A program made the position numbers and the translations under genes. A stretch of 12,502 nt of DNA, taken from Chthonomonas sp. UBA1950 (lineage in GTDB: Bacteria > Armatimonadota > Fimbriimonadia > Fimbriimonadales > Fimbriimonadaceae). The notes under the pieces are model-generated. The model searched no databases. It was not told where the DNA came from and saw nothing but the letters and a program-made list of their open reading frames with translations. The stretch spans positions 1 through 12,502 of the forward strand of contig DDEQ01000016.1 in assembly GCA_002336105.1 (NCBI GenBank). The letters run 5' to 3'. Below are positions 1 through 5,417 of the stretch, in pieces. Position 1 is the stretch's first letter. The number at the start of each line of letters is the position of its first letter.

Positions 1-485
1 AACTTCTCGGCCACCGGTACTACGACCCATCGACAGCCCGGTTCCTAACCAGGGATCCAATCAAAGACGGGCGTAACTGGTATGGTTATTGCAATAGCAA
101 TCCTCTCAAAGAGGTAGATCCTACCGGAGAAAATCCTGCTGTGCTAATTCTGGGCACTACCACACCAATTGGTTGGGTGGCCCTTGGCGTTGTAGCTGTG
201 GTGGCTGTCACGGTAGTTGCTATAGAGGCATCTGCCCAGCCCTATAGAGCAGAACACCGCGACAATGCTCGTCCTAGCACCAAAGATCAGCATCAAGAAG
301 GTCAGTCACGGCGCCGTCGCGATCAGGGAGGAGAAAAGGGCGATAAGCGTCGGAACATTCCAAAAATAAAGGGGGAGCCAACGCAACCTCCAAAAAATGG
401 CGATGATTACTTACGCCCTGGCCCAAAACCGAAGAGCTATTATATGCCAGGTGAGTATGATACGGAGAACAAAAAATGGCACTAA
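1..485 (+). CDS. Rhs-family polymorphic toxin, C-terminal end (5' truncated by window)
   Basis: Frame 3 is open from the window edge. The first ~43 residues carry the conserved end of the Rhs core: a YYDPSTARFLTRDP block, then WYGYCNSNPLKEVDPTG (nt ~78-128). In Rhs proteins this core end marks the switch to a variable toxin tip. The tip here is ~117 residues: a hydrophobic stretch (about nt 168-224, IGWVALGVVAVVAVTVVAI) that could be membrane-inserting, a strongly basic stretch (about nt 273-355, with KDQHQEGQSRRRRDQGGEKG), a Pro-rich linker, and the end GEYDTENKKWH. I do not recognise a nuclease, deaminase or other catalytic fold, so the tip's activity is unknown and it may be truncated. The known family role is contact- or secretion-delivered inter-bacterial killing. 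The stop codon overlaps the next gene's start, which is typical of a toxin/immunity pair. The Rhs assignment is secure; the toxic activity is inference. Confidence 0.88.
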   Translation, partial: LLGHRYYDPSTARFLTRDPIKDGRNWYGYCNSNPLKEVDPTGENPAVLILGTTTPIGWVALGVVAVVAVTVVAIEASAQPYRAEHRDNARPSTKDQHQEGQSRRRRDQGGEKGDKRRNIPKIKGEPTQPPKNGDDYLRPGPKPKSYYMPGEYDTENKKWH

Positions 486-1003
486 TTGACAGTTGGATAA
501 TGGAAGCTGCGGAGCAGAAACACCTTCTGTTTCTAAATACAGACGCTTCGGACCTAAGCAGATTCACAGCCGGTTATGTAGCCTGGGTTGATGAAGACTG
601 GATTGGGCTACGCCTAGTTGGTACGTCAGGAGACTTCGATGGCTTTATGGCTGTTCGTTCGAACCATGTTGTTAGAGTAAAAAGGGGGGGGACTTACTAC
701 GAATGTCTCGCAAATTCCGCGCCAAGCAATAGCCTTCCTGATTTCTCGGTTAGTTGCTTCGATGATATGCTTGATCAGTTAAAGCAAATGCAAACAGTCG
801 TCTGGATACATGATAGTTACTATATCACTAAAGGTGTGTTTGTGAATCATGACTACGAGTGTGTTGAAATTACAGAATACTCGAGTAATCTGATTTCGAT
901 GGGGCATGCGGTTGTCAGCCTTTCAGATATCGTAAAGATTGAATTTGGAGGCCCTGATCAGAGCTTGCTCTCAAAACTAGTGTCATCAAAGCCTGCATTG
1001 TAG
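476..1003 (+). CDS. Putative Rhs immunity protein with duplicated small beta-rich domain
   Basis: This encodes 175 aa, no signal peptide and no membrane segment, so probably a cytoplasmic protein. The ATG at 476 lies inside the last codons of the Rhs gene (10-base overlap), with GGAG at 464-467 as ribosome binding site, so translation is probably coupled. Position right after an Rhs tip makes it the likely cognate immunity protein (inference from context). Residues 29-78 and 116-165 align without gaps, sharing Thr, Gly, Asp, Gly, two Val, Gly-Gly and a final Leu at equivalent places. Each unit alternates hydrophobic residues as in a small SH3/Sm-like barrel, joined by a linker rich in Asp, Leu and Met. 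Codons 69-72 form an A5G8 run (679-691) that could slip. I cannot name the family; similar one- or two-unit proteins with a DGF/DGY-like turn beside Rhs genes are familiar to me but unverified here. Confidence 0.8.
   Translation: MALIDSWIMEAAEQKHLLFLNTDASDLSRFTAGYVAWVDEDWIGLRLVGTSGDFDGFMAVRSNHVVRVKRGGTYYECLANSAPSNSLPDFSVSCFDDMLDQLKQMQTVVWIHDSYYITKGVFVNHDYECVEITEYSSNLISMGHAVVSLSDIVKIEFGGPDQSLLSKLVSSKPAL
679..691 (+). repeat. Homopolymer run A5G8 inside the putative immunity gene
   Basis: Five A are followed directly by eight G, covering codons 69-72 (Lys-Arg-Gly-Gly). Runs of seven or more G are known hot spots for replication slippage and for polymerase slippage, and also for sequencing or assembly error. 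The reading frame is intact at the length shown. Gain or loss of one base would shift the frame midway through the protein, after the first barrel-like unit. Confidence 0.9.
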
Positions 1004-1023
1004 TTCGAACTTATGCTCGGTTC

Positions 1024-1062
1024 GCGTGGCATACTTAGAAGTGTGCCACGCTCTGGCATTTT
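1024..1062 (+). terminator. Probable Rho-independent terminator after the Rhs/immunity pair
   Basis: GCGTGGCATACT (1024-1035) can pair with the 12 bases at 1040-1051 around a TAGA loop, giving a 12-bp stem with one G-T pair. A TTTT run follows at 1059-1062, seven bases after the stem, which is further than ideal. It lies 20 bases after the stop of the putative immunity gene and would separate that pair from the next gene at 1156. Confidence 0.6.
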
Positions 1063-1155
1063 CCGTTTAACAACGATGCACATTATGCGAGTGCTTGCTT
1101 GCATCTGATCTGCTGGGCGGCAGCTTAGTGCTAGCAGGAGCAACGCCCTAGAAAT

Positions 1156-1635
1156 ATGAAAGTGCTTTCTACTGAGGAAACCTTCGATTGCTTGAGGGTA
1201 GTGAACATGCCCTCAAGCGAAGATCTTCATAGAAATGCTTCTGGCTGGCTTCCGGAGTCTTTTGGATTACCAAAAGACTCCGGAAGGAAAACATCACTTA
1301 GCCGAGCAGTTCATGAAGTTACAAGCGAAGCGCCATTAGTATTGCTCATAATCCGTGATACAGATATTTGGCCAAGTAGTGCTAATCCTCACCTCTTTGA
1401 TCTTGTCCGCAATTCTACAGGAGATGTACCTTCAGTTCAGAGCCATCCTGGCCACCTCTTTGGGCACGAAGACCGGGATCTATGCGAGGCCCTCTATGCT
1501 CTCGGGCTATATTTTGTGTGGGGATCTGTCTTCATTGCACCAAGTATTCCGCTGATCATTGAAGTTAGCCATGATGAAGTCGTGTCGATTTGGTCCAATA
1601 CTACGCTCGGACGTGAAATAAGCTCTCAGCGGTGA
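1156..1635 (+). CDS. Hypothetical protein, possible orphan immunity protein
   Basis: This encodes 159 aa with no signal peptide and no obvious membrane helix. ATG at 1156 has AGGAG at 1136-1140, a rather long spacing of about 15 bases. The C-terminal half has a recognisable pattern: HPGHLF at residues 97-102, an acidic step HEDRDLCEAL, an aromatic-hydrophobic stretch LGLYFVWGSVFIAPS, then a strand ending in SHDEVVSIWS (138-147). I recall uncharacterised proteins from large-genome bacteria with the same order (PGHLF, LxLxFxW, SHDE) but cannot name a family. Its place just downstream of an Rhs toxin/immunity pair, in the same A+T-rich patch, suggests a second or displaced immunity gene. That is inference. 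The hairpin at 1024-1062 argues that it has its own promoter. Confidence 0.65.
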   Translation: MKVLSTEETFDCLRVVNMPSSEDLHRNASGWLPESFGLPKDSGRKTSLSRAVHEVTSEAPLVLLIIRDTDIWPSSANPHLFDLVRNSTGDVPSVQSHPGHLFGHEDRDLCEALYALGLYFVWGSVFIAPSIPLIIEVSHDEVVSIWSNTTLGREISSQR

Positions 1636-1648
1636 TTGCGAAGTCAAC

Positions 1649-1864
1649 GTGACTCCAGTCGATATCGAAGTAAACGAAGCAACCGCACTTGCGCTTGAAA
1701 CCGCGATCGCAGTTGCTGACGTGTCCGACTCAATTCCAGGCGATGGTGAATTTGAGGTCAAGCAGACTATCAAAGCGCCCGTGAAGATCAACCTGTTTAT
1801 CACGACCCTGAAGACAACTGTCAACCTAGACGCTGAAGTCGTTCTCCGAGTCGTCGACCGCTAA
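1649..1864 (+). CDS. Small hypothetical protein, 71 aa, possibly a gene remnant
   Basis: This is an open frame from a GTG at 1649 to TAA at 1862-1864, 13 bases after the preceding gene. The frame stays open upstream only to a TAA at 1619-1621 and offers no ATG. No clear ribosome binding site precedes the GTG. Support for coding is codon choice (frequent GAA, ATC, GTC, GCN, as in the housekeeping genes of this window) and a sensible protein: an acidic Ala-rich N-terminal half, then alternating strand-like sequence (KAPVKINLFITTLKTTVNLD). I recognise no family. It could be a small independent gene, or the tail of an older chromosomal gene cut by arrival of the Rhs patch. Moderately uncertain that it is translated. 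Confidence 0.4.
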   Translation: MTPVDIEVNEATALALETAIAVADVSDSIPGDGEFEVKQTIKAPVKINLFITTLKTTVNLDAEVVLRVVDR

Positions 1865-1934
1865 GAACAATGTGCAGACGTTTGCACCTACAAGCGAATG
1901 GACGCCATCATGTAACTGGAGATTGAGGCAACCG

Positions 1935-1980
1935 AGGGGATGACGAGATTCGAACTCGCATCGATACCTCGTTTTCCAAG
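1935..1980 (-). tRNA. tRNA-like 3' half (degenerate tRNA fragment / possible attachment-site scar)
   Basis: Read on the minus strand, 1943-1959 give a T-arm: GCGAG, loop TTCGAAT, CTCGT, including the invariant GTTCGAATC core of tRNA T-loops. It is followed by CATCCCC (1936-1942), which fits a 3' acceptor strand, with T as discriminator and no CCA. Before it lies TTGGAAA (1973-1979), which matches a serine GGA anticodon loop, but its flanking bases do not make a clean 5-bp anticodon stem, the variable region is about 8 bases (too short for tRNA-Ser), and I find no D-arm or matching 5' GGGGATG. So only the 3' half looks like tRNA. A 3' tRNA half without its 5' half is what an integrated element leaves at one end. 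Chance resemblance is the main alternative. Confidence 0.35.
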
Positions 1981-1986
1981 CACAAA

Positions 1987-2010
1987 TTTGGTTAGCTATG
2001 ACCGACCAAA
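1987..2010. repeat. 6-bp inverted repeat with 12-base spacer beside the tRNA-like fragment
   Basis: TTTGGT (1987-1992) and ACCAAA (2005-2010) are perfect inverted copies around a 12-base centre. The element adjoins the tRNA-like 3' half and lies where the missing 5' half of a tRNA would be. Tyrosine-recombinase core sites often have short inverted arms around a spacer, but such arms are usually closer together, so the functional reading is weak. A simple hairpin is equally possible. Confidence 0.3.
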
Positions 2011-2062
2011 CAACATCTGAGCCAAGGCTTTTGGTTGCAGCAAGATCGGTCGCGGTCAATGC

Positions 2063-2100
2063 AAAAGACGTTGCCCCTACGCCATTAGGCGCAGGGGCAA
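2063..2100 (-). terminator. Rho-independent terminator of the GH3 gene
   Basis: On the minus strand, seven bases past the stop codon of the GH3 gene, TTGCCCCTGCGCC pairs with GGCGTAGGGGCAA across a 4-base loop (2071-2100). The stem is 8 + 4 bp with one internal mismatch and is very G+C-rich. The downstream minus strand reads CGTCTTTTGC, placing TTTT (2063-2066) just past the stem. Confidence 0.85.
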
Positions 2101-2106
2101 TTGGAC

Positions 2107-4602
2107 CTACTTGATGTTAAACGTAGAGGTTGAAACAAGGTCTCGAGACGAGGTACCCACGTACACCGTGTATTTCCCGGGCTTGACAACCCAACCGGTT
2201 CCATTCACCCAACTGGCGAAGTTGTGGAACGGAACTTTGATCGTTCCAGATTCACGCTTCCCTGCCGAGACTAACTGTCGGTTGAACGCGACAAGATCCT
2301 TGAATGTTTCGCCGGGTCTCTTGACGTACACCTGAACGATTTCCGAGCCTGTTCGGTTGCTCGTGTTCTTGACCGAAAACGGAACCAGAAGCTCTTTGCC
2401 CTTCGTCTTGGTAGCCCCGCTTGAAACCTTGAACGACGAGTAGGAGAGGCCGAATCCGAACGGGTACAGCGGTCGAACGCCTTTCGCGTCGAACCAGCGA
2501 TATCCCATTTCGCGCTTCTCAGAGTACACGAGGTCTCCGTTCACTGCCGGATAGGCTTTTTCGTAGTAGGTCCCCTTCATCGTGACGGGGAAGGAAGTTG
2601 TGAGTTTCCCGCTTGGATTGGTCTTTCCAAAAAGGATTTCAGCTACTGCTTGGGCACCGATTCCGCCCGAATACCAAGCCTGAACAAAGCCGTCGACTCG
2701 GCTTAACCACTTCGAAGTGTCGATGCTCGCGCCTGAGTTGTTGACGACAACGATTTTCTTGCCAGTCTGGATCAGAGCTTCCAGCAAAGATTCTTGATCT
2801 TCTGGAAGAGAAAAAGGTCTATCGGCTCCCTCGCCTTCTCGATTTGAGTCGAACCCGATGCTCGCCACAATGACGTCCGCCTTCGCGACTTCTTCGCTAG
2901 GAACTTGTGCTTGGTAAGCAGCTTTGAGAGGGAGAATTCCGAACTGAGCGATGGCCTCGCCTTCGGCTTCGTAATATTCGATCTTCAGGCGGTAGGTCTT
3001 GCCAGCCTCCATGCGAACACCCGCGGTGCTGCTTTCGACACCGCGATCACGCCACGCATTAAGAATCAGCTTATCGTTGACGTAGATCTTGGCTCCGTCA
3101 TCGCTTCGAGCATAGAGAATGTGCTCGCCGGACTCCTTTGCTGTGTACTCGGTGGTCCACCGAACCGAGTAGTTGTGAGGGTTCACCCCAGGGAACGGGG
3201 GGTTATCCGTAAAGACATGGTCAAGCTTCTCATCCTGTCCGACATAGACCGGCTGGCCCTGCAATCTGCGATTGTTAAAGGCTTCAACCTTGGCTCCTTT
3301 TTGCGTTTTCGAACCAGGCACGAAAAAGTCGGTCCCACCAAAAGACTTCCACAATTCTTCTCCGTACGGGGCGACCGACACGGTTGTTCCAGCAGGGGCT
3401 TCTTGCTTCAAGGCGTGAGCCAGAGTCATTTTTCGGATTGGAGTTGTCCAAGCCGACCCGCCGCCCTGCGGGTATCGCATCGAGTTCGGACCGACAACCA
3501 AGATTCTCTTCACCTTCGCCAGAGGCAAAATGCCACCTTTGTTTTTCAGCAGCACTGTTCCTTGGCGCGCAATTTCCAACGCGACTTTATGCCCTTCGGG
3601 GTTATCGAGAGGAACAGACTTAACTTCTTGGCTCCTCTTCTCGAACTCCATCGAATACTCCATTCGAAGGATTCGGCGGATTTTCTCGTCGATCTTTGCT
3701 ACCGGAACCTTTCCTTCCTGAATTGCGGGAAGCAGGTTTTGTCGGTTCATGAAATCAGGCCCAGGCATCTCAAGGTCCATGCCGTTAAGCGCAGGCCCGA
3801 GAGCGCTGTGCACGGCGCCCCAGTCCGACATCACGATGCCGCGATATCCCCAGTCTTTGCGAAGGACTTTATCAAGCAACCAACCGTTTTCGCTGGTGTA
3901 TGTTTTGTTGAGTCGATTGTAAGAACACATAAGCGCCCATGGGCCTGACTCTCGAATCGCGATTTCAAACTGGCGTAGATACAGTTCTCGGAGGGTGCGT
4001 TCGTCGACATCAGACGAATCGTGCATTCGGTCCGATTCATTGTTGTTGGCAGCAAAGTGCTTGATAGTGGCAACAACCCCTTGCGATTGAACACCTCGAA
4101 TGACACCTGCAGCGAGCTTGCCTGAGAGCAGCGGGTCCTCGCCGAAATACTCAAAGTTTCGGCCGTTCTGCGTGATTCGGGTCAAGTTGACACCAGGGCC
4201 AAGCCATATATGAACGCCTCGAGCACGTGCATCGCGTCCAATCTCTCTGCCAAACGCTTCTGCTAAGGCAGGGTTAAACGTGCTAGCTATAGTTTCGCCA
4301 GCTGGATATGAAGTGGTCGGTCCAAAGTTACGGACCCCCATTGGTCCATCTGACATCTTGAGTTCGGGCAACCCAAGGTGATCATAACCGCGCAGGTAGA
4401 ACCCCTTGACTCCGCCGATCATATCGACCTTTTCTTCTAGGGTCATCTTGGCGAGCGTCTGCTCGACCCGTTGTTCGATATTGTTGTCTTTATGATTTGA
4501 ATTAACAATTGCACTGGGTCCGGCAAGAACTCCGTAACTCATCAGCAAGCTAAGGGTAAGGCTCATCGTTGATCTCTTTGGCAGGCTTACTACCAACATC
4601 AC
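2107..4602 (-). CDS. Glycoside hydrolase family 3 beta-glucosidase-type enzyme with PA14 domain
   Basis: This encodes 831 aa hydrolysing beta-glycosidic bonds with retention; beta-glucosidase is the likeliest activity but specificity cannot be read. Residues ~45-320 form the TIM-barrel domain, with KHFAANNNE (181-189), DERTLRELYL (200-209) and nucleophile Asp260 in GIVMSDWG. Residues ~345-430 and ~565-680 form the split second domain; Glu591 of EGADR is the likely acid/base. The PA14 domain (~430-558, RSDDGAKIYVNDKLI) is inserted as in yeast BglI-like enzymes. Residues ~735-828 are the fibronectin-III-like tail. The N-terminus has a Lys-Arg patch (9-10), a hydrophobic run and a small-residue end near residue 30, fitting a Sec signal peptide and export. 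The first codon is GTG with ATG next to it; an ATG at 4564-4566 with AAAGAG upstream is an alternative, but it would lose the basic n-region. It is a single-gene unit, divergent from yebC. Confidence 0.95.
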   Translation of the reverse strand: MMLVVSLPKRSTMSLTLSLLMSYGVLAGPSAIVNSNHKDNNIEQRVEQTLAKMTLEEKVDMIGGVKGFYLRGYDHLGLPELKMSDGPMGVRNFGPTTSYPAGETIASTFNPALAEAFGREIGRDARARGVHIWLGPGVNLTRITQNGRNFEYFGEDPLLSGKLAAGVIRGVQSQGVVATIKHFAANNNESDRMHDSSDVDERTLRELYLRQFEIAIRESGPWALMCSYNRLNKTYTSENGWLLDKVLRKDWGYRGIVMSDWGAVHSALGPALNGMDLEMPGPDFMNRQNLLPAIQEGKVPVAKIDEKIRRILRMEYSMEFEKRSQEVKSVPLDNPEGHKVALEIARQGTVLLKNKGGILPLAKVKRILVVGPNSMRYPQGGGSAWTTPIRKMTLAHALKQEAPAGTTVSVAPYGEELWKSFGGTDFFVPGSKTQKGAKVEAFNNRRLQGQPVYVGQDEKLDHVFTDNPPFPGVNPHNYSVRWTTEYTAKESGEHILYARSDDGAKIYVNDKLILNAWRDRGVESSTAGVRMEAGKTYRLKIEYYEAEGEAIAQFGILPLKAAYQAQVPSEEVAKADVIVASIGFDSNREGEGADRPFSLPEDQESLLEALIQTGKKIVVVNNSGASIDTSKWLSRVDGFVQAWYSGGIGAQAVAEILFGKTNPSGKLTTSFPVTMKGTYYEKAYPAVNGDLVYSEKREMGYRWFDAKGVRPLYPFGFGLSYSSFKVSSGATKTKGKELLVPFSVKNTSNRTGSEIVQVYVKRPGETFKDLVAFNRQLVSAGKRESGTIKVPFHNFASWVNGTGWVVKPGKYTVYVGTSSRDLVSTSTFNIK

Positions 4603-4625
4603 CTTACCGAGTTATCTAACGAACA

Positions 4626-4651
4626 TTGACATGTAGGGCACGAATTATGGT
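4626..4651 (+). promoter_or_regulatory. Possible promoter for yebC
   Basis: A perfect TTGACA (-35 consensus) lies at 4626-4631 in the 71-base gap between the divergent GH3 gene and yebC. The best -10 candidate, TATGGT (4646-4651), is only 14 bases away, shorter than the optimal 17, so either the promoter is weak or the -10 is misassigned. The yebC ATG would follow a leader of roughly 15 bases. Confidence 0.35.
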
Positions 4652-4660
4652 GAACGTGCC
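4637..4660. promoter_or_regulatory. Inverted repeat in the divergent promoter region, possible operator
   Basis: GGCACG (4637-4642) and CGTGCC (4655-4660) are perfect inverted arms with a 12-base A+T-rich centre that contains the candidate -10 of the yebC promoter. Its position could let a bound protein control one or both divergent units (GH3 gene and yebC operon). No regulator gene is present nearby, so its function is unproven. Confidence 0.3.
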
Positions 4661-4673
4661 AAAATGGAAGACT

Positions 4674-5417
4674 ATGGCAGGCCATTCCAAGTGGAAGAAC
4701 ATCCGTATCCGGAAGGGAAAGCAGGATGCTATCCGCGGCAAATTGTTTACCAAGATCAGTCGTGAGATCATCGTTGCCGCAAAAATGGGCGGTGGGGATA
4801 TTAACATGAACCCCCGACTTCGACTGGCGGTTGAAAAAGCTCGCGAGGCATCCGTTCCTGTAGACAACATTAAGCGTAGCATTGCCCGCGGTACCGGTGA
4901 GGTTGAGGGTGCCGATTACGAGGAAATCGTATACGAAGGCTATGGCCCCGGCGGAGCGGCCTTGATGCTTGAGGTTTACACCGAAAATCGGAACCGAACG
5001 GTTAGCGAAGTCCGCCATGCTTTCAGCAAGAACGGCGGAAACATGGCTGAGAACGGCTCAGTGAGTTGGCAATTTAAGCACCTCGGTCAAATCGTTCTCG
5101 ACGCAGCCGGCAAGGACGAGGACGACTTTACGATGCTCGCATTGGAAGCTGGTGCTGAAGATGTCGTATTTGAAGAAGAGGACATCACGGTCTACACTGC
5201 CGTCGAAGACTTGCACAAAGTCAACGGCGAGTTGGAGAAGCAGGGCATCAAGACCAAAGAGGTCGGCCTAACCTACATTCCAACCAACAAGGCCAACCTT
5301 TCTGAAGAGGATCAGGTTAAGCTGCTCAAGTTGCTCGACGCTCTGGAAGACTTGGATGACGTTCAAGAAACCTACATGAACGTTGACATCGACGACGAAG
5401 CGCTCGAAGAAATGTGA
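4674..5417 (+). CDS. yebC: YebC/PmpR/TACO1-family protein
   Basis: This encodes 247 aa, the usual size for the family. It starts with the hallmark MAGHSKWKNIRIRKGKQDAI, which fixes the ATG at 4674; GGAAG at 4666-4670 is the ribosome binding site. The frame extends 16 codons further upstream, but that would precede the family's invariant N-terminus. Other conserved blocks are NPRLRLAVEKAREASVPVDNIKRSI, YEGYGPGGAALMLEVYTENRNRTV and the GSVSWQF strand. Members were first described as DNA-binding transcriptional regulators. More recent work links the family to ribosomes, including relief of stalling at proline runs and the translation activator TACO1 in mitochondria; which role applies here cannot be told. 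In many bacteria the gene neighbours ruvC, but here it is followed by a rhomboid gene with GTGA overlap, so it heads a different operon. Confidence 0.96.
   Translation: MAGHSKWKNIRIRKGKQDAIRGKLFTKISREIIVAAKMGGGDINMNPRLRLAVEKAREASVPVDNIKRSIARGTGEVEGADYEEIVYEGYGPGGAALMLEVYTENRNRTVSEVRHAFSKNGGNMAENGSVSWQFKHLGQIVLDAAGKDEDDFTMLALEAGAEDVVFEEEDITVYTAVEDLHKVNGELEKQGIKTKEVGLTYIPTNKANLSEEDQVKLLKLLDALEDLDDVQETYMNVDIDDEALEEM

Noticed and set aside
1507..1824. 105-residue minus-strand frame over the ends of two small plus-strand genes
   Set aside because: Ser/Thr-rich product with no recognisable fold, no ribosome binding site, and it overlaps better-supported plus-strand frames.
1935..2020. Complete functional tRNA-Ser(GGA) gene
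   Set aside because: No D-arm, no matching 5' acceptor strand, a mismatched anticodon stem and a variable region too short for serine tRNA; only a 3'-half resemblance remains.
1826..2059. 77-residue minus-strand frame
   Set aside because: It covers the tRNA-like segment and the hairpin-rich gap, and the product is low in protein-like pattern.
2905..3948. 347-residue open frame on the plus strand inside the GH3 gene
   Set aside because: It lies antisense to a strongly supported GH3 coding region, its product has no domain-like pattern (Arg/His-rich, irregular), and such long antisense frames arise from the codon bias of the real gene.
4599..5018. 139-residue minus-strand frame overlapping yebC
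   Set aside because: Antisense to yebC, which has an unmistakable family sequence; no start signal.
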